A stretch of DNA of 52,333 nt from the NCBI RefSeq assembly GCF_001310895.1, contig NZ_BAZS01000031.1:1-52333 (forward strand), read 5' to 3'. The translations under genes were made by a program, and so were the position numbers. This DNA comes from Virgibacillus halodenitrificans JCM 12304 (lineage in GTDB: Bacteria > Bacillota > Bacilli > Bacillales > Amphibacillaceae). Shown in pieces: positions 1 to 9,149 of this stretch. How positions within the stretch are numbered: the first letter of the stretch is position 1; each line of letters begins with the position of its first letter. The notes under the pieces are model-generated. The model saw only the letters and a list, made by a program, of their open reading frames with translations, was not told where the DNA came from and searched no databases.

Positions 1-121
1 TTTATTTTTAGCTCTTTATTTTTTTATGGCTAATAGTACCTTGACTATTCTAAAAAAAATGTGTAGCTGCTTTCATTTAAAAATCTATTTAAAACTTGAG
101 AATCGAACTAATATACTTCTC

Positions 122-130
122 ATCGACAAA
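122..130 (-). promoter_or_regulatory. Possible Spo0A box upstream of sirA
   Basis: The plus strand reads ATCGACAAA, so the minus strand reads TTTGTCGAT, a 6/7 match to the Spo0A core TGTCGAA with matching flanking T residues. It lies about 90 bp upstream of the sirA start. In B. subtilis sirA is directly activated by phosphorylated Spo0A, so the position makes sense. A 7-bp motif in AT-rich DNA can occur by chance. Confidence 0.4.
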
Positions 131-154
131 ACAAGTGTTATTTTGCGTTACAAT

Positions 155-186
155 GTGACATTATTCTGAAATTTAATGCGTATAAT
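155..186 (+). promoter_or_regulatory. Putative promoter of sirA
   Basis: A perfect -10 hexamer TATAAT lies at 181-186, about 25 bp before the sirA start codon. The best -35 candidate is GTGACA at 155-160, but it leaves a 20-bp spacer, longer than ideal. A weak -35 would fit an activator-dependent promoter. The rest of bases 1-210 holds no recognisable gene. Confidence 0.45.
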
Positions 187-210
187 AGATTATATAAAGG
201 GGGAGATAAA

Positions 211-672
211 ATGGATGCTTATTCTATCTACTGGATAAAAGAAGAGGTTGCAGCACATTATTTCCACAAAAGTAATTTATTATATCATTTTTTTAAAGAT
301 TATAGAAACGATCTATCAAACGATATTTTACAAAAACAGTTTAATTATATTACACGTTCCTTTCCTAAATCACATTTAATTTCACATATAAAAAACTACT
401 ATAATAAGACTTTTATGTTACAATTTAATGGCTCACAACTAATCATTCATCAAAAAAAGACTTATATTTCTTTACATATGGATGAAAAACAATTAAAATT
501 TCGTTGTAATTCTTTGCAGGATGCAGAAGAAATATTATTTCCTATGCTAAGAAGTTTCCATAGCAATTTGTTTATCACAGGTAGAAATGTGAATAACTTT
601 GGATGGATTTCTCCTGTAATTACTAGTAATCATGGAAATGAGAGTGAACAAGTATTGTATTCCTTTCTTTGA
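211..672 (+). CDS. sirA: Sporulation inhibitor of replication SirA (YneE)
   Basis: This is a 153-residue cytoplasmic protein that resembles B. subtilis SirA (about 148 aa). The N-terminal run YSIYWIKEEVAAHYF, with its aromatic and KEE pattern, is characteristic. In B. subtilis SirA binds domain I of DnaA and blocks new rounds of replication once sporulation begins, under Spo0A control. The ribosome binding site GGGGGAG is well placed before the ATG. The gene sits immediately before yneF and ccdA, exactly as in B. subtilis, which strengthens the call. A possible Spo0A box lies upstream. Function is inferred from family and synteny. Confidence 0.82.
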   Translation: MDAYSIYWIKEEVAAHYFHKSNLLYHFFKDYRNDLSNDILQKQFNYITRSFPKSHLISHIKNYYNKTFMLQFNGSQLIIHQKKTYISLHMDEKQLKFRCNSLQDAEEILFPMLRSFHSNLFITGRNVNNFGWISPVITSNHGNESEQVLYSFL

Positions 673-717
673 TTTACTATACTGTATAAGAGACAACACG
701 AAGGAGGAAAGCTTGAC

Positions 718-938
718 ATGAGCACTATTTGGTCGTATTAATTGCTATTGCAGCATTAATTGTTGGTGTTGCTCTTGGATTTTTCATTGCCAGAAAATAT
801 ATGATGAGCTATTTAAAAAAGAATCCACCTATTAATGAGCAAATGCTTCGTACGTTAATGATGCAGATGGGGCAGAAACCATCACAGAAGAAAATTAATC
901 AGATGATGCGTGCTATGAATAATCAGACAGGAAAATAA
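718..938 (+). CDS. yneF: UPF0154 membrane protein YneF (frameshifted near its start)
   Basis: This is a small protein with one N-terminal membrane helix followed by a basic tail ([18 protein letters not shown]) diagnostic of the UPF0154/YneF family. Its cellular role is unknown. An AGGAGG site at 702-707 precedes ATG 718, but that reading frame stops after seven codons. The conserved frame is open only from TTG 729. Adding one T to the TTT run at 728-730 joins ATG 718 to the conserved frame and gives a 73-aa protein, matching the family length. I therefore take 718 as the true start and treat the break as a probable one-base sequence deletion. Confidence 0.85.
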
Positions 939-965
939 AGCACTAATTCTCTTATCCATGGTCCA

Positions 966-996
966 AGCCCCTTGCTATGAATAGCAAGGGGTGTTT
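966..996 (+). terminator. Rho-independent terminator after yneF
   Basis: A perfect 10-bp stem CCCCTTGCTA / TAGCAAGGGG (968-991) has a 4-nt loop, followed by a short T-containing tail. It separates sirA-yneF from ccdA. Confidence 0.7.
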
Positions 997-1113
997 GCAT
1001 TCCATGCATTTCGTTGAGAATAACCAAAAATTTTCGTTTATTTGTCAAAAACGATATACACCTTGATTTTTTTATCTGATAGACTGTAAATAAGGATCTT
1101 TAGGAGGTATACT

Positions 1114-1818
1114 ATGGCAGAGATAAATATATTTTTAGCGTTTGGTGCAGGCTTTTTATCTTTTATATCACCATGCGTGCTGCCCTTATATCCTGCATTT
1201 CTATCTTACATAACAGGAATGAGTGTTAGCGAAATAAAAGAGGAGAATAAAAAGCTAAATAAAAAAGCTATTTTTCATACTATTTTCTTTTTAATTGGTT
1301 TTTCCAGTGTATTTATTATGATGGGCTTCCTAAGCTCATACGTTTCTGATTTTTTACTTACGTACAGGAACATCATTCGGCAAGTGGGAGCTATACTAAT
1401 CATTTTCTTTGGGTTAGTAATTGTCGGGATATTAAATTTTAAATTCCTAATGAAAGATAAAAAAATTACGTTTAAAAATAGACCAGCTGGTTTTGCTGGA
1501 TCGTTTTTAATTGGAATGGCGTTTTCTCTTGGGTGGACTCCCTGTACAGGGCCTATTTTAGCAATTGTGCTATCACTGGCTGCAACTAATCCAGATACAG
1601 GTATGATTATGATGATCAGTTACATTCTCGGCTTTTCAATACCTTTTTTACTACTTGCTTTCTTTATCGGCAAACTAAACTGGTTCAAAAAACATAGCAT
1701 GAAACTTGTGAAAATTGGTGGATATGTCATGATTTTTATGGGGGTAGCTTTGTTCTTTAACTGGATGGATAAATTAACTTCATTTTTGGCGGGTTGGTTT
1801 GGATTCTATGGTTTTTAA
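1114..1818 (+). CDS. ccdA: Cytochrome c biogenesis membrane protein CcdA
   Basis: This is a 234-aa integral membrane protein of the DsbD/CcdA family with about six hydrophobic helices. It moves reducing equivalents from cytoplasmic thioredoxin across the membrane to extracytoplasmic thiol-disulfide proteins (ResA, StoA), needed for cytochrome c maturation and spore cortex formation. The redox cysteines are visible as SPC21VLPLYP in helix 1 and GWTPC144TGP in helix 4. An AGGAGG site precedes the ATG. Downstream in the same direction are mrpB, yneI and ccdC, and a TlpA-like thioredoxin (8280-8852) that may be a partner lies farther on. Confidence 0.95.
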   Translation: MAEINIFLAFGAGFLSFISPCVLPLYPAFLSYITGMSVSEIKEENKKLNKKAIFHTIFFLIGFSSVFIMMGFLSSYVSDFLLTYRNIIRQVGAILIIFFGLVIVGILNFKFLMKDKKITFKNRPAGFAGSFLIGMAFSLGWTPCTGPILAIVLSLAATNPDTGMIMMISYILGFSIPFLLLAFFIGKLNWFKKHSMKLVKIGGYVMIFMGVALFFNWMDKLTSFLAGWFGFYGF

Positions 1819-1881
1819 TGGATTTTATTATAGTCGTATATTAATATAGGAAGAAGAAATAGGATAAAGGAGCACGCTTAC

Positions 1882-2307
1882 ATGTATAAACCGAATGATC
1901 TTGTATTACGTACAACAACATCTTTAATCGCATTTATCTTACTCGGATTTGCTATTTATTTATTGTTGGCGGGGCATAACTCTCCAGGGGGAGGGTTTGT
2001 AGGCGGTTTGCTGACATCAGGAGCAATCCTTCTCATGTATATGGCTTACGGAATGGAAGTTGTGAAAAAAATTATTCCAATCAATTTCACATTATTGATT
2101 CCTATTGGACTGTCTTTTGCAGTCGGAACAGGTTTAGGCTCATTTATTTTTAATGTGCCATTTTTATCTCAAACATTTGGGTACTTTCACTTGCCTATTT
2201 TTGGAGAAATTGAATTGGCAACCGCTATGATCTTTGATATTGGTGTATATTTCACTGTGGTCGGAGTGATGATGACAATTATTTTAACCATTGCCAATGA
2301 TCAGTAG
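1882..2307 (+). CDS. Orphan MrpB/MnhB-type antiporter subunit
   Basis: This 141-aa protein has four predicted membrane helices and the MnhB-domain hallmarks: GHNSPGGGFVGGLL after helix 1 and SQTFGYF...GEIELATAMIFDIGVY near the C-terminus. In Mrp complexes subunit B is a small membrane component of a multi-subunit Na+/H+ antiporter. Here it stands alone, 63 bp after ccdA and 17 bp before yneI, with no other mrp gene in the window. B. subtilis has no gene at this place. It may be a leftover paralogue or a subunit recruited for another role; which of these is unknown. Confidence 0.85.
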   Translation: MYKPNDLVLRTTTSLIAFILLGFAIYLLLAGHNSPGGGFVGGLLTSGAILLMYMAYGMEVVKKIIPINFTLLIPIGLSFAVGTGLGSFIFNVPFLSQTFGYFHLPIFGEIELATAMIFDIGVYFTVVGVMMTIILTIANDQ

Positions 2308-2324
2308 AAGGGAGCAAAATAACA

Positions 2325-2711
2325 ATGGGGCAAGTATTATTAGTAGATGATACTGCATTCATAAGAATGAGTTTAACTTCTATATTAACGGAGGCAGGTC
2401 ACGAGGTAGTAGGAGAAGCTAATGATGGGCTAGAGGCAATTCAACAGTATAAGAAGCTGATGCCCGATCTTGTTATCATGGACATCACTATGCCGGTTAT
2501 GAACGGCATAGAATCCTTGAAAGAAATAATTACATTTGACTCTGACGCCCAGATTATTATGTGTTCAGCAATGAATCAACAAAAAGTGGTAGTAGAAGCA
2601 ATTGAATCCGGCGCAAAAGACTTTTTAGTTAAACCCTTTAATGAAAATTGCGTTCTAGAGACATTGAACAGAGTTCTACATATTAATCATAACAGTTTTA
2701 AAAGTAATTAA
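2325..2711 (+). CDS. yneI: CheY-like single-domain response regulator YneI
   Basis: This 128-aa protein consists only of a receiver domain. The acidic pocket is D8-D9, the phospho-acceptor is D53 in IMD53ITMP, the switch Ser is S81, and the conserved Lys is K103 in LVK103PF. There is no output domain, so it likely acts by protein contact. Position between ccdA and ccdC matches yneI of B. subtilis, whose function is not well defined. The histidine kinase at 3969-5059 is a possible, untested phosphodonor. Confidence 0.88.
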   Translation: MGQVLLVDDTAFIRMSLTSILTEAGHEVVGEANDGLEAIQQYKKLMPDLVIMDITMPVMNGIESLKEIITFDSDAQIIMCSAMNQQKVVVEAIESGAKDFLVKPFNENCVLETLNRVLHINHNSFKSN

Positions 2712-2732
2712 GCCTCAAGAGAGAGTGATTTG

Positions 2733-3218
2733 ATGTTTTGGTTAGTGGCAAGTACAATAGTAGCAGCATTTATGGCTGTCACAATGATTTTTGTAAGACT
2801 AAAAGCCGCAAAGCAACCGGCTAGTGTTAAAAAAATTATACTGCCACCTATTTTTATGAGTACAGGTGCACTAATGTTTGTAGTTCCAGAGTTTCGAGTT
2901 ACTTTTTCAGAGTTTGCAGAAGCAATCATAGTTGGTATTATCTGCTCCATATTCTTAATAAAAACATCTAACTTTGAAATTCGTAAAAACGCCATATACT
3001 TAGTCCCATCAAAAGCATTTGTTTTTATATTAGTTGGACTGTTGTTATTTCGTATCATATTTAAGCTAGCAATAGGAAGTACAATTTCTCTTGGGCAGAC
3101 GAGTGGCATGTTTTATCTGCTAGCATTTGGGATGATTGTCACTTGGAGGCTGGCTATGTTAATAAAATTTATGAAATTAGAAAAGAAAATGAACGCTTCA
3201 GCAAAAAAGAGCGTCTAA
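2733..3218 (+). CDS. ccdC: CcdC-family membrane protein (YneJ)
   Basis: This 161-aa membrane protein has about four to five helices. It has the CcdC-family pattern of an N-terminal helix, a short basic linker (RLKAAKQP), and a PPIFMSTGALMFV segment. CcdC is encoded with CcdA in Bacillus, but is not strictly needed for cytochrome c synthesis in B. subtilis. I chose ATG 2733 over the TTG one codon upstream. The stop codon lies inside the stem of the terminator that follows. Confidence 0.85.
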   Translation: MFWLVASTIVAAFMAVTMIFVRLKAAKQPASVKKIILPPIFMSTGALMFVVPEFRVTFSEFAEAIIVGIICSIFLIKTSNFEIRKNAIYLVPSKAFVFILVGLLLFRIIFKLAIGSTISLGQTSGMFYLLAFGMIVTWRLAMLIKFMKLEKKMNASAKKSV

Positions 3219-3243
3219 CCAATGGTTAGACGCTCTAATTTTT
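3203..3243. terminator. Bidirectional terminator between ccdC and yneK
   Basis: A perfect 12-bp stem GAGCGTCTAACC / GGTTAGACGCTC (3209-3235) has a 3-nt loop, an A-run on the left and a T-run on the right. It can stop transcripts from both convergent genes, and overlaps the 3' ends of both. Confidence 0.9.
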
Positions 3244-3711
3244 TTTATATCGCTTATCCCAATCTGCTGAATAATCGTTTTGAGATTGGCTAAAGAATTG
3301 TTCGTATGGTTTAACATCTATATTTTTCTGTTCTAATTTATTGCGTAAAAACTTATGGTCACGCTTTGGAGTGGCTAGTATATATCCTTGAATTAATACA
3401 TCTTGATTAATCTTATTCATATTTTTAGTGAGCGCAACTTCTCCAATTTTACTAGCTATTTTGTGTCTGGCTACATCTCTAAATAATTCGGGCACGGGTG
3501 AAACTAATTCTTCAAGCAACTTTTTTTCATTCTCTTCCCACATATGTTTAGACTTATCCATGTAGTATTCTTCCCAATCCATGATTGATTTGCCATCTTC
3601 TTTAGGTAGTCGCTTAAGAAACTTACGAAACATAAAAAAGCCGCCAATTCCCATTAGACCAATCATTATAAATCCCCAAGCTATAATTAAGTAATCAAAA
3701 ATCACAGACAT
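3235..3711 (-). CDS. yneK: DUF2621 membrane-anchored protein (YneK)
   Basis: This 158-aa protein has one N-terminal membrane helix (about residues 7-29) followed by a basic, charged cytoplasmic domain with WEEYYMDKSKHMWEENEKKLLEEL and VPELFRDVARHKIASKI motifs. It matches YneK (DUF2621), which occupies this place in B. subtilis. The function is not known. It is transcribed convergently with ccdC, and a GGGTGA-type site precedes the ATG. Confidence 0.82.
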   Translation of the reverse strand: MSVIFDYLIIAWGFIMIGLMGIGGFFMFRKFLKRLPKEDGKSIMDWEEYYMDKSKHMWEENEKKLLEELVSPVPELFRDVARHKIASKIGEVALTKNMNKINQDVLIQGYILATPKRDHKFLRNKLEQKNIDVKPYEQFFSQSQNDYSADWDKRYKKN

Positions 3712-3968
3712 AATTTCACCCTTATTCTAATTATTATACGTTATTTTCACAAAATTCAATTGATTACCACAAAAAGTAAATTTTATTTTTTTTAGTACTT
3801 ATAGTATATTACTAATAATTGACAAGTTATAATTAGTAATGGTCTATTTATATTATAATAGTAAAAAGTTTAACAGACAAGAGACATACATAAGTGAAAG
3901 ATATCATATAGTTAAGAGCGTATAGGGTTAAAATGTTTAGAAGTGACACTATTGAAGGGGGTATATAG

Positions 3969-5059
3969 ATGAGACCAGATAATGACGAGGCTGTGAATCA
4001 AGAGGATAGTTACCTTCATAATGAAATTTTTCCTGAATTATCATCATTAACGCCAGCTATGTTGTCCTGGGTGGATAAAAATAGTTATGATATTATCCTG
4101 GTTCTTAATAAGGATGGTAGATTCATTTTCTTATCAGAATCAATAGAGAGAATATTAGGATTTTCTGTTGAAAAGATGGTAGGGGAAAAATGGTATGAAA
4201 AAACGTCAGCTGCAGATGCCTTATTTATTAAAAAAATTTTAATCATGCTGATCCTGCCCAGGTTTTCTCAATTAATGTCTTAAATGACAAGGGAATCTAT
4301 ATTATGTTTGAGTGTACGATAGAAAAATTAGTAGATAAAGACGAAGTTTATTTTATATCTACTCTCAAAGATGTAACAGATAAGAAAGAATCAGAAGAAA
4401 TGATGATTAGATCCGAAAAAATGTCAATTGCAGGACAATTGGCTGCTGGAATTGCTCATGAAATTAGAAATCCACTTACCTCCTTAAAAGGATTTTTGCA
4501 ATTGTTACAAGCAGGACTAACTAGTAAAGAAGAATATTATCAAATTATGCTTGAAGAAATCGAAAAAATGGAATCTATAACCTCTGAACTATTATTTATT
4601 TCTAAGCCTTTAACGGATAATAAAAAAACAGAAGCTATTAATGAAATGATTGAAGATGTAGTAATGCTTATGAAGCCTCAAGCAAAATTGAAGGATATAC
4701 AATTAGGTTTCGAAAGTGAAGAAACTGCATTTATATATTGTGATCGATCACAAATTAAACAAGTTATATTGAACTTAGTTAAAAACGGAATTGAGGCGAT
4801 GGACCAACCCGGAACAATTGTTATCAGATTGGAAGCAAATCACGAATCCGTAATTATTCGTGTCATTGATGAAGGTGGAGGTATACCATCTGATCTTATA
4901 AATAAAATCGGAGAGCCGTTTTTTACAACGAAACAGTCAGGTACTGGTCTTGGCTTGATGATTTCAAAGCAAATATTGGCACAGCATAATGCAATTTTGG
5001 ATATCACACAAAACAAAGATAGAGGAAGTACGTTTCATATTATATTTCCGGTAAAGTAA
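3969..5059 (+). CDS. PAS-domain sensor histidine kinase, sporulation-kinase type (frameshifted)
   Basis: The gene is split by a frameshift into 3969-4283 and 4304-5059. One extra base in the A7-T4 run at 4230-4240 rejoins them into a 363-aa protein. Domains in order are a PAS sensor (about residues 30-130), a HisKA phospho-acceptor region with AGIAHEIRNPLTSLKGFLQL, and an HATPase domain with NLVKNGIEAM (N-box), DEGGGI (G1) and GTGLGL (G2). The H-box is typical of the KinA-KinE kinases feeding the Spo0A phosphorelay. No membrane helix is visible, so it is probably cytoplasmic. No response regulator follows directly, so it is an orphan. The sporulation role is inferred from the H-box. Confidence 0.85.
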
Positions 5060-5146
5060 TTGCAATTTTATTTATAACTATTTATTTTATAAGTCCTGTT
5101 TTCGTATAAGTATTTGTTATCACTTTACATAAGATTTTAATATATA

Positions 5147-5176
5147 TTGACAGAGTCTATACCATTGTTTTATTTT
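5147..5176 (+). promoter_or_regulatory. Candidate promoter of acnA
   Basis: A consensus -35 TTGACA (5147-5152) is followed after 18 bp by TATTTT (5171-5176), a weak -10. The downstream leader is about 140 nt. I could not identify a clear CcpC or CodY site, although these control citB in B. subtilis. Confidence 0.35.
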
Positions 5177-5315
5177 AATGTTTCCTATAAGATAGAAAAA
5201 GAAGGCTTTATCTATACTAGAATAAAAGAATTGTAGAAAAAGCTCAATGTTTGAAATGTAGTTAGGTTATACACGATATATAACTTGCTACAAAAGAAAG
5301 AAAGGGGTTTGCATT

Positions 5316-8025
5316 ATGGGAGCGAATAATACGTTTCATGCAAAAAAACAGTTTGAGTTAAATGGGAAAACGTATAACTATTATCACTTAAAAGCATTAG
5401 AAGAAGCTGGATTAGGTAAAGTTTCACGCTTACCTTTTTCCATTCGTGTACTTTTAGAGTCACTTGTACGCCAACATGATGGGCATCAAATTAAAGATGA
5501 ACATGTACAAAGGCTGTCTAAATGGGGTACAGACGAAGGAAAAGGTGTTGATGTACCTTTTAAACCTTCAAGGGTAATTCTGCAGGACTTTACAGGAGTT
5601 CCAGCTGTAGTTGATTTGGCATCCTTAAGAAAAGCAATGGTCGATATGGGTGGCGAACCTGACAAAATAAATCCGGAAGTACCTGTAGATTTGGTAATTG
5701 ACCATTCCGTGCAAGTTGATCAATATGGTACACCAAATGCTTTGAAAGCGAACATGGACTTAGAATTTGAGAGAAACGCAGAGCGTTATGAATTCTTAAA
5801 CTGGGCCCAAAAAGCATTTGAAAACTATCGTGCGGTTCCACCAGCAACAGGTATTGTGCACCAGGTTAACCTGGAGTATATTGCTAACGTGGTACACGGA
5901 TTAGAAAATGAAAATGGAGAATATGATGCTTTCCCTGACACACTAGTAGGTACTGATTCCCACACAACTATGATTAATGGACTAGGTGTTCTTGGTTGGG
6001 GTGTTGGCGGTATCGAAGCAGAAGCAGGCATGCTTGGTCAGCCATCATATTTCCCAGCTCCGGAAGTTATTGGAGTTAAATTTACTGGGAGCTTCCCAAA
6101 TGGTACGACAGCAACTGACTTAGCATTGAAGGTTACTCAAGTCCTACGTGAGAAAAATGTTGTTGGTAAGTTTGTTGAATACTTTGGACCTGGATTAAAA
6201 GATATGCCACTTGCTGACCGTGCTACTATTTCCAACATGGCACCAGAGTATGGAGCTACTTGTGGTTTCTTCCCGGTGGATGAAGAGTCGTTAAACTATT
6301 TACGCCTAACCGGTCGTGACAAAGAGCAAATTGATTTAGTAGAACAATATTGTAAGGCAAATGACTTGTGGTATTCTGCAGATCAGGAAGATCCGGAATA
6401 TACGGAGTTAGTTGAGATTAATCTATCTGAATTGGAACCTAATCTCTCCGGTCCAAAACGTCCGCAAGATTTGATTGCTTTATCTGATATGAAGAAAGAG
6501 TTCAACAAAGCAATTACTGCTCCAGAAGGTAACCAAGGGTTTGGTATGGATAAATCTGAATTTGATAAAGAGGTAACTGTGGAACATCCAAACGAAGTAC
6601 TTCCGTAATGAAAACAGGAGCTCTAGCAATTGCAGCTATCACTTCTTGTACAAACACTTCCAACCCGTACGTTATGCTTGGAGCTGGATTGCTAGCTAAA
6701 AAAGCAGTAGAAAAAGGCTTACAGGTACCAGACTATGTAAAAACATCTTTAGCACCTGGTTCAAAGGTTGTTACACGTTACCTTGAGGATTCTGGACTAA
6801 TGCCTTTCCTTGACCAACTTGGCTTTAACTTAGTAGGGTATGGGTGTACTACGTGTATTGGTAACTCTGGACCATTACGTGAAGAAATTGAACAGGCAAT
6901 TATGAAAAGTGATCTTACTGTTTCTTCTGTTTTATCTGGTAACCGAAACTTTGAAGGGCGTATCCATCCACTTGTGAAAGCTAATTACCTTGCATCTCCA
7001 CCACTAGTAGTTGCATACGCTTTAGCTGGGACAGTGGATGTCGACCTTTCTAAAGAGCCACTTGGCAAAGATAAAGATGGAAATGCAGTTTATATGAATG
7101 ATATCTGGCCAACAATGGAAGAGATCAAGGATCAAGTAGAAAAGGTTGTAACACCTGAAATATTCCGAAAAGAATATGAGAATGTTTTCCAATCTAATGA
7201 AAAATGGAATGAGATCAATACAACTGATGAGCCTTTATTTGAGTGGGATGCGGATTCTACTTACATTCAGAACCCACCATTCTTTGAAGGTCTTGGCAAA
7301 AATGCAGGTACGGTTCAACCATTGACCAACTTAAGAGCTATTGGGAAGTTTGGTGACTCTGTAACAACTGACCATATTTCACCTGCTGGAGCAATTGCCA
7401 AAGATATGCCTGCAGGAAAATATCTTCAAGATAAAGGAGTTTCTCCAAGAAACTTTAACTCCTATGGGTCACGCCGAGGTAACCATGAAGTTATGATGCG
7501 TGGTACGTTCGCTAATATTCGAATCCGTAACCTTCTAGCTCCAGGTACAGAGGGCGGATATACAACATATTGGCCAACAGAAGATGTTATGCAATATACG
7601 ATGCTGCCATGAAGTATCAACAGGATGGAACAGGCTTGATTGTAATTGGTGGAAAAGATTATGGCATGGGATCATCTCGTGACTGGGCAGCAAAAGGTAC
7701 TAACTTGTTAGGTATTAAAACTGTTATTGCTGAGAGCTTTGAACGTATTCATCGTTCCAACCTTGTAATGATGGGAGTTCTGCCTTTACAGTTTGCAAAA
7801 GGCGACAGTGCTGATAAGTTAGGCTTAACTGGAAAAGAGAGCTTTACAGTTGAAGTTAATGAAGATGTAAAACCACATGACCTAGTAAAAGTTACTGCTG
7901 TGAGTGAAGATGGTAAAACAACTACATTTGATGCAGTTGCTCGATTTGATAGTGACGTAGAGATCGATTATTACCGCCATGGTGGCATCTTACAAATGGT
8001 TTTACGTAACAAACTTGAAGTTTAA
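5316..8025 (+). CDS. acnA: Aconitate hydratase A (two frameshifts)
   Basis: This is aconitase, which interconverts citrate and isocitrate in the TCA cycle and can act as an RNA-binding regulator when its cluster is lost. The gene is read in three pieces (5316-6608, 6608-7612, 7570-8025). Adding one G near 6594 restores [14 protein letters not shown], and adding one T near 7591 restores [12 protein letters not shown]. The joined product is 903 aa, the normal AcnA length (B. subtilis CitB 909). [4Fe-4S] ligands are visible in ITSCTNTSN and [12 protein letters not shown], and the C-terminal swivel domain has [17 protein letters not shown] strong AAAGGGG site precedes ATG 5316. The position before yneN and tlp matches citB. 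Loss of aconitase by two separate lesions is unlikely, so sequence errors are the better reading. Confidence 0.95.
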
Positions 8026-8036
8026 TTTATAACGAT

Positions 8037-8077
8037 AAATCCCTTCTACCATACCTTATGGAAGAAGGGATTTATTT
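8037..8077 (+). terminator. Terminator after acnA
   Basis: A long near-perfect hairpin, AAATCCCTTCTACCAT paired with ATGGAAGAAGGGATTT, has a 4-nt loop and a T-rich tail. It starts 11 bp after the acnA stop. Confidence 0.9.
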
Positions 8078-8279
8078 AATTGCGTTCTAAATATATATTA
8101 GATTATTCATTGAATCGTAAGAGAGATAAATCTTCCAGCATTTCCAAAAGATCTTTTTTATAAAGAAAGCAATTAACATACTGTCTAATGAACTTTTTTA
8201 GAACAATTGGTTTTATACTTTACAAAAAACTTTAATCGGTCTACCATTTACATTATATAATGTGTAAGGAGCTTATAAC

Positions 8280-8852
8280 ATGTTAAAAAAATGGTTAGGA
8301 ACAGCATTGCTTTTTGTCTTAATTGGTATTGTAGTCTTTAATATACTTCAGGAAAATAAAGACGGATCGACAGGTGATATAAAAGAATCAAAGGGCGGAA
8401 TGATTGCACCTCCTGAGAGCGCAGGACTTGAACCTGGTCAAATGGCCCCAAATTTCGAACTAGAAACTTTGGGAGGAAAAAAGCTTAAATTATCCGACTT
8501 ACGTGGTGAAAAGGTTATTTTGAATTTTTGGGCAACCTGGTGTCCACCTTGTCGTGAAGAAATGCCAGAAATGCAAAAATTCCACGAAGACTTTGGAGAT
8601 AAGATTAACATTATTGCAGTTAATTTAACTGGATCCGAAACCAAGGAATCAGATGTTAAGGAATTTATTGATAAGTACAATTATACATATCCCATTTTAC
8701 TTGATAAAAATTCTCAGGTAGGCGAAACATATAAAGCCTTTACAGTCCCTACTACTTATTTTATTGGTACAGATGGTAAAATTCAGAAAGAGAGAAAAGT
8801 AGGGCCAATGTCTTATGAATTTATGCAAGAAACATTAGAGTCTTTAGAGTAA
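8280..8852 (+). CDS. yneN: Membrane-anchored TlpA/ResA-like thioredoxin (YneN)
   Basis: This 190-aa protein has an N-terminal membrane anchor (about residues 5-21) and an extracytoplasmic thioredoxin fold of the AhpC-TSA/TlpA type. The active site is W87-C88-P-P-C91, and the cis-proline lies in VPTTYF. The CPPC site resembles StoA more than ResA (CEPC). It likely reduces or exchanges disulfides outside the membrane and is a plausible client of CcdA (1114-1818). Its place after acnA and before tlp matches B. subtilis yneN, whose substrate is not established. Confidence 0.85.
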   Translation: MLKKWLGTALLFVLIGIVVFNILQENKDGSTGDIKESKGGMIAPPESAGLEPGQMAPNFELETLGGKKLKLSDLRGEKVILNFWATWCPPCREEMPEMQKFHEDFGDKINIIAVNLTGSETKESDVKEFIDKYNYTYPILLDKNSQVGETYKAFTVPTTYFIGTDGKIQKERKVGPMSYEFMQETLESLE

Positions 8853-8909
8853 GATGTTATATATTTTCTAAGAAGTGGCAATACTTTTATTTAAAAGGAG
8901 TGAATTGCC

Positions 8910-9047
8910 ATTTCTTTGAAACGAAAAGTAACTTTTGAAGAACTTTTAGCCGAGAATCGACAACATATTCTAAAGGACAAGATGCTCATGGAACAATTGG
9001 AGCGTAAATGGGAACAAAGAATGCATAAAACCGTATACAAAAAGTAA
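8910..9047 (+). CDS. FbpB-family small basic protein (apparent ATT start)
   Basis: This is a short, highly charged protein of 43-45 aa. After the initiator it reads KRKVTFEELLAENRQHILKD and ends in a basic tail, matching the FbpB family of Fur-regulated small basic proteins, which may aid an iron-sparing sRNA in B. subtilis. The AAAAGGAG site at 8893-8900 is ideally spaced for the codon ATT at 8910, whereas TTG at 8916 is 15 bases away. Either an ATT start is used, a base is wrong (ATG), or TTG 8916 is the start. No clear Fur box is visible upstream, so the regulatory link is uncertain. Confidence 0.6.
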   Translation: MSLKRKVTFEELLAENRQHILKDKMLMEQLERKWEQRMHKTVYKK

Positions 9048-9054
9048 GAAAGAG

Positions 9055-9088
9055 AAAACTCTTCCGTTAGAAAATGGAAGGGTTTTTT
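9055..9088 (+). terminator. Terminator after the FbpB-like gene
   Basis: A hairpin AAACTCTTCC / GGAAGGGTTT with one G-T pair is followed by a T-run, 7 bp after the stop codon. Confidence 0.8.
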
Positions 9089-9149
9089 ATGTATAAGCAT
9101 TTTTCATAAACAAATAATAACTTTAGTTAAATCGAAAGGAGAATATACA

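Noticed and set aside
2708-3109. Open frame of 133 codons on the minus strand opposite ccdC
   Set aside because: It is the mirror of a well-supported membrane protein gene, lacks a ribosome binding site and has no family likeness.
5060-5315. Possible sspO/sspP or cotM small genes before acnA, as in B. subtilis
   Set aside because: No frame with a SASP-like sequence and ribosome binding site is present on either strand.
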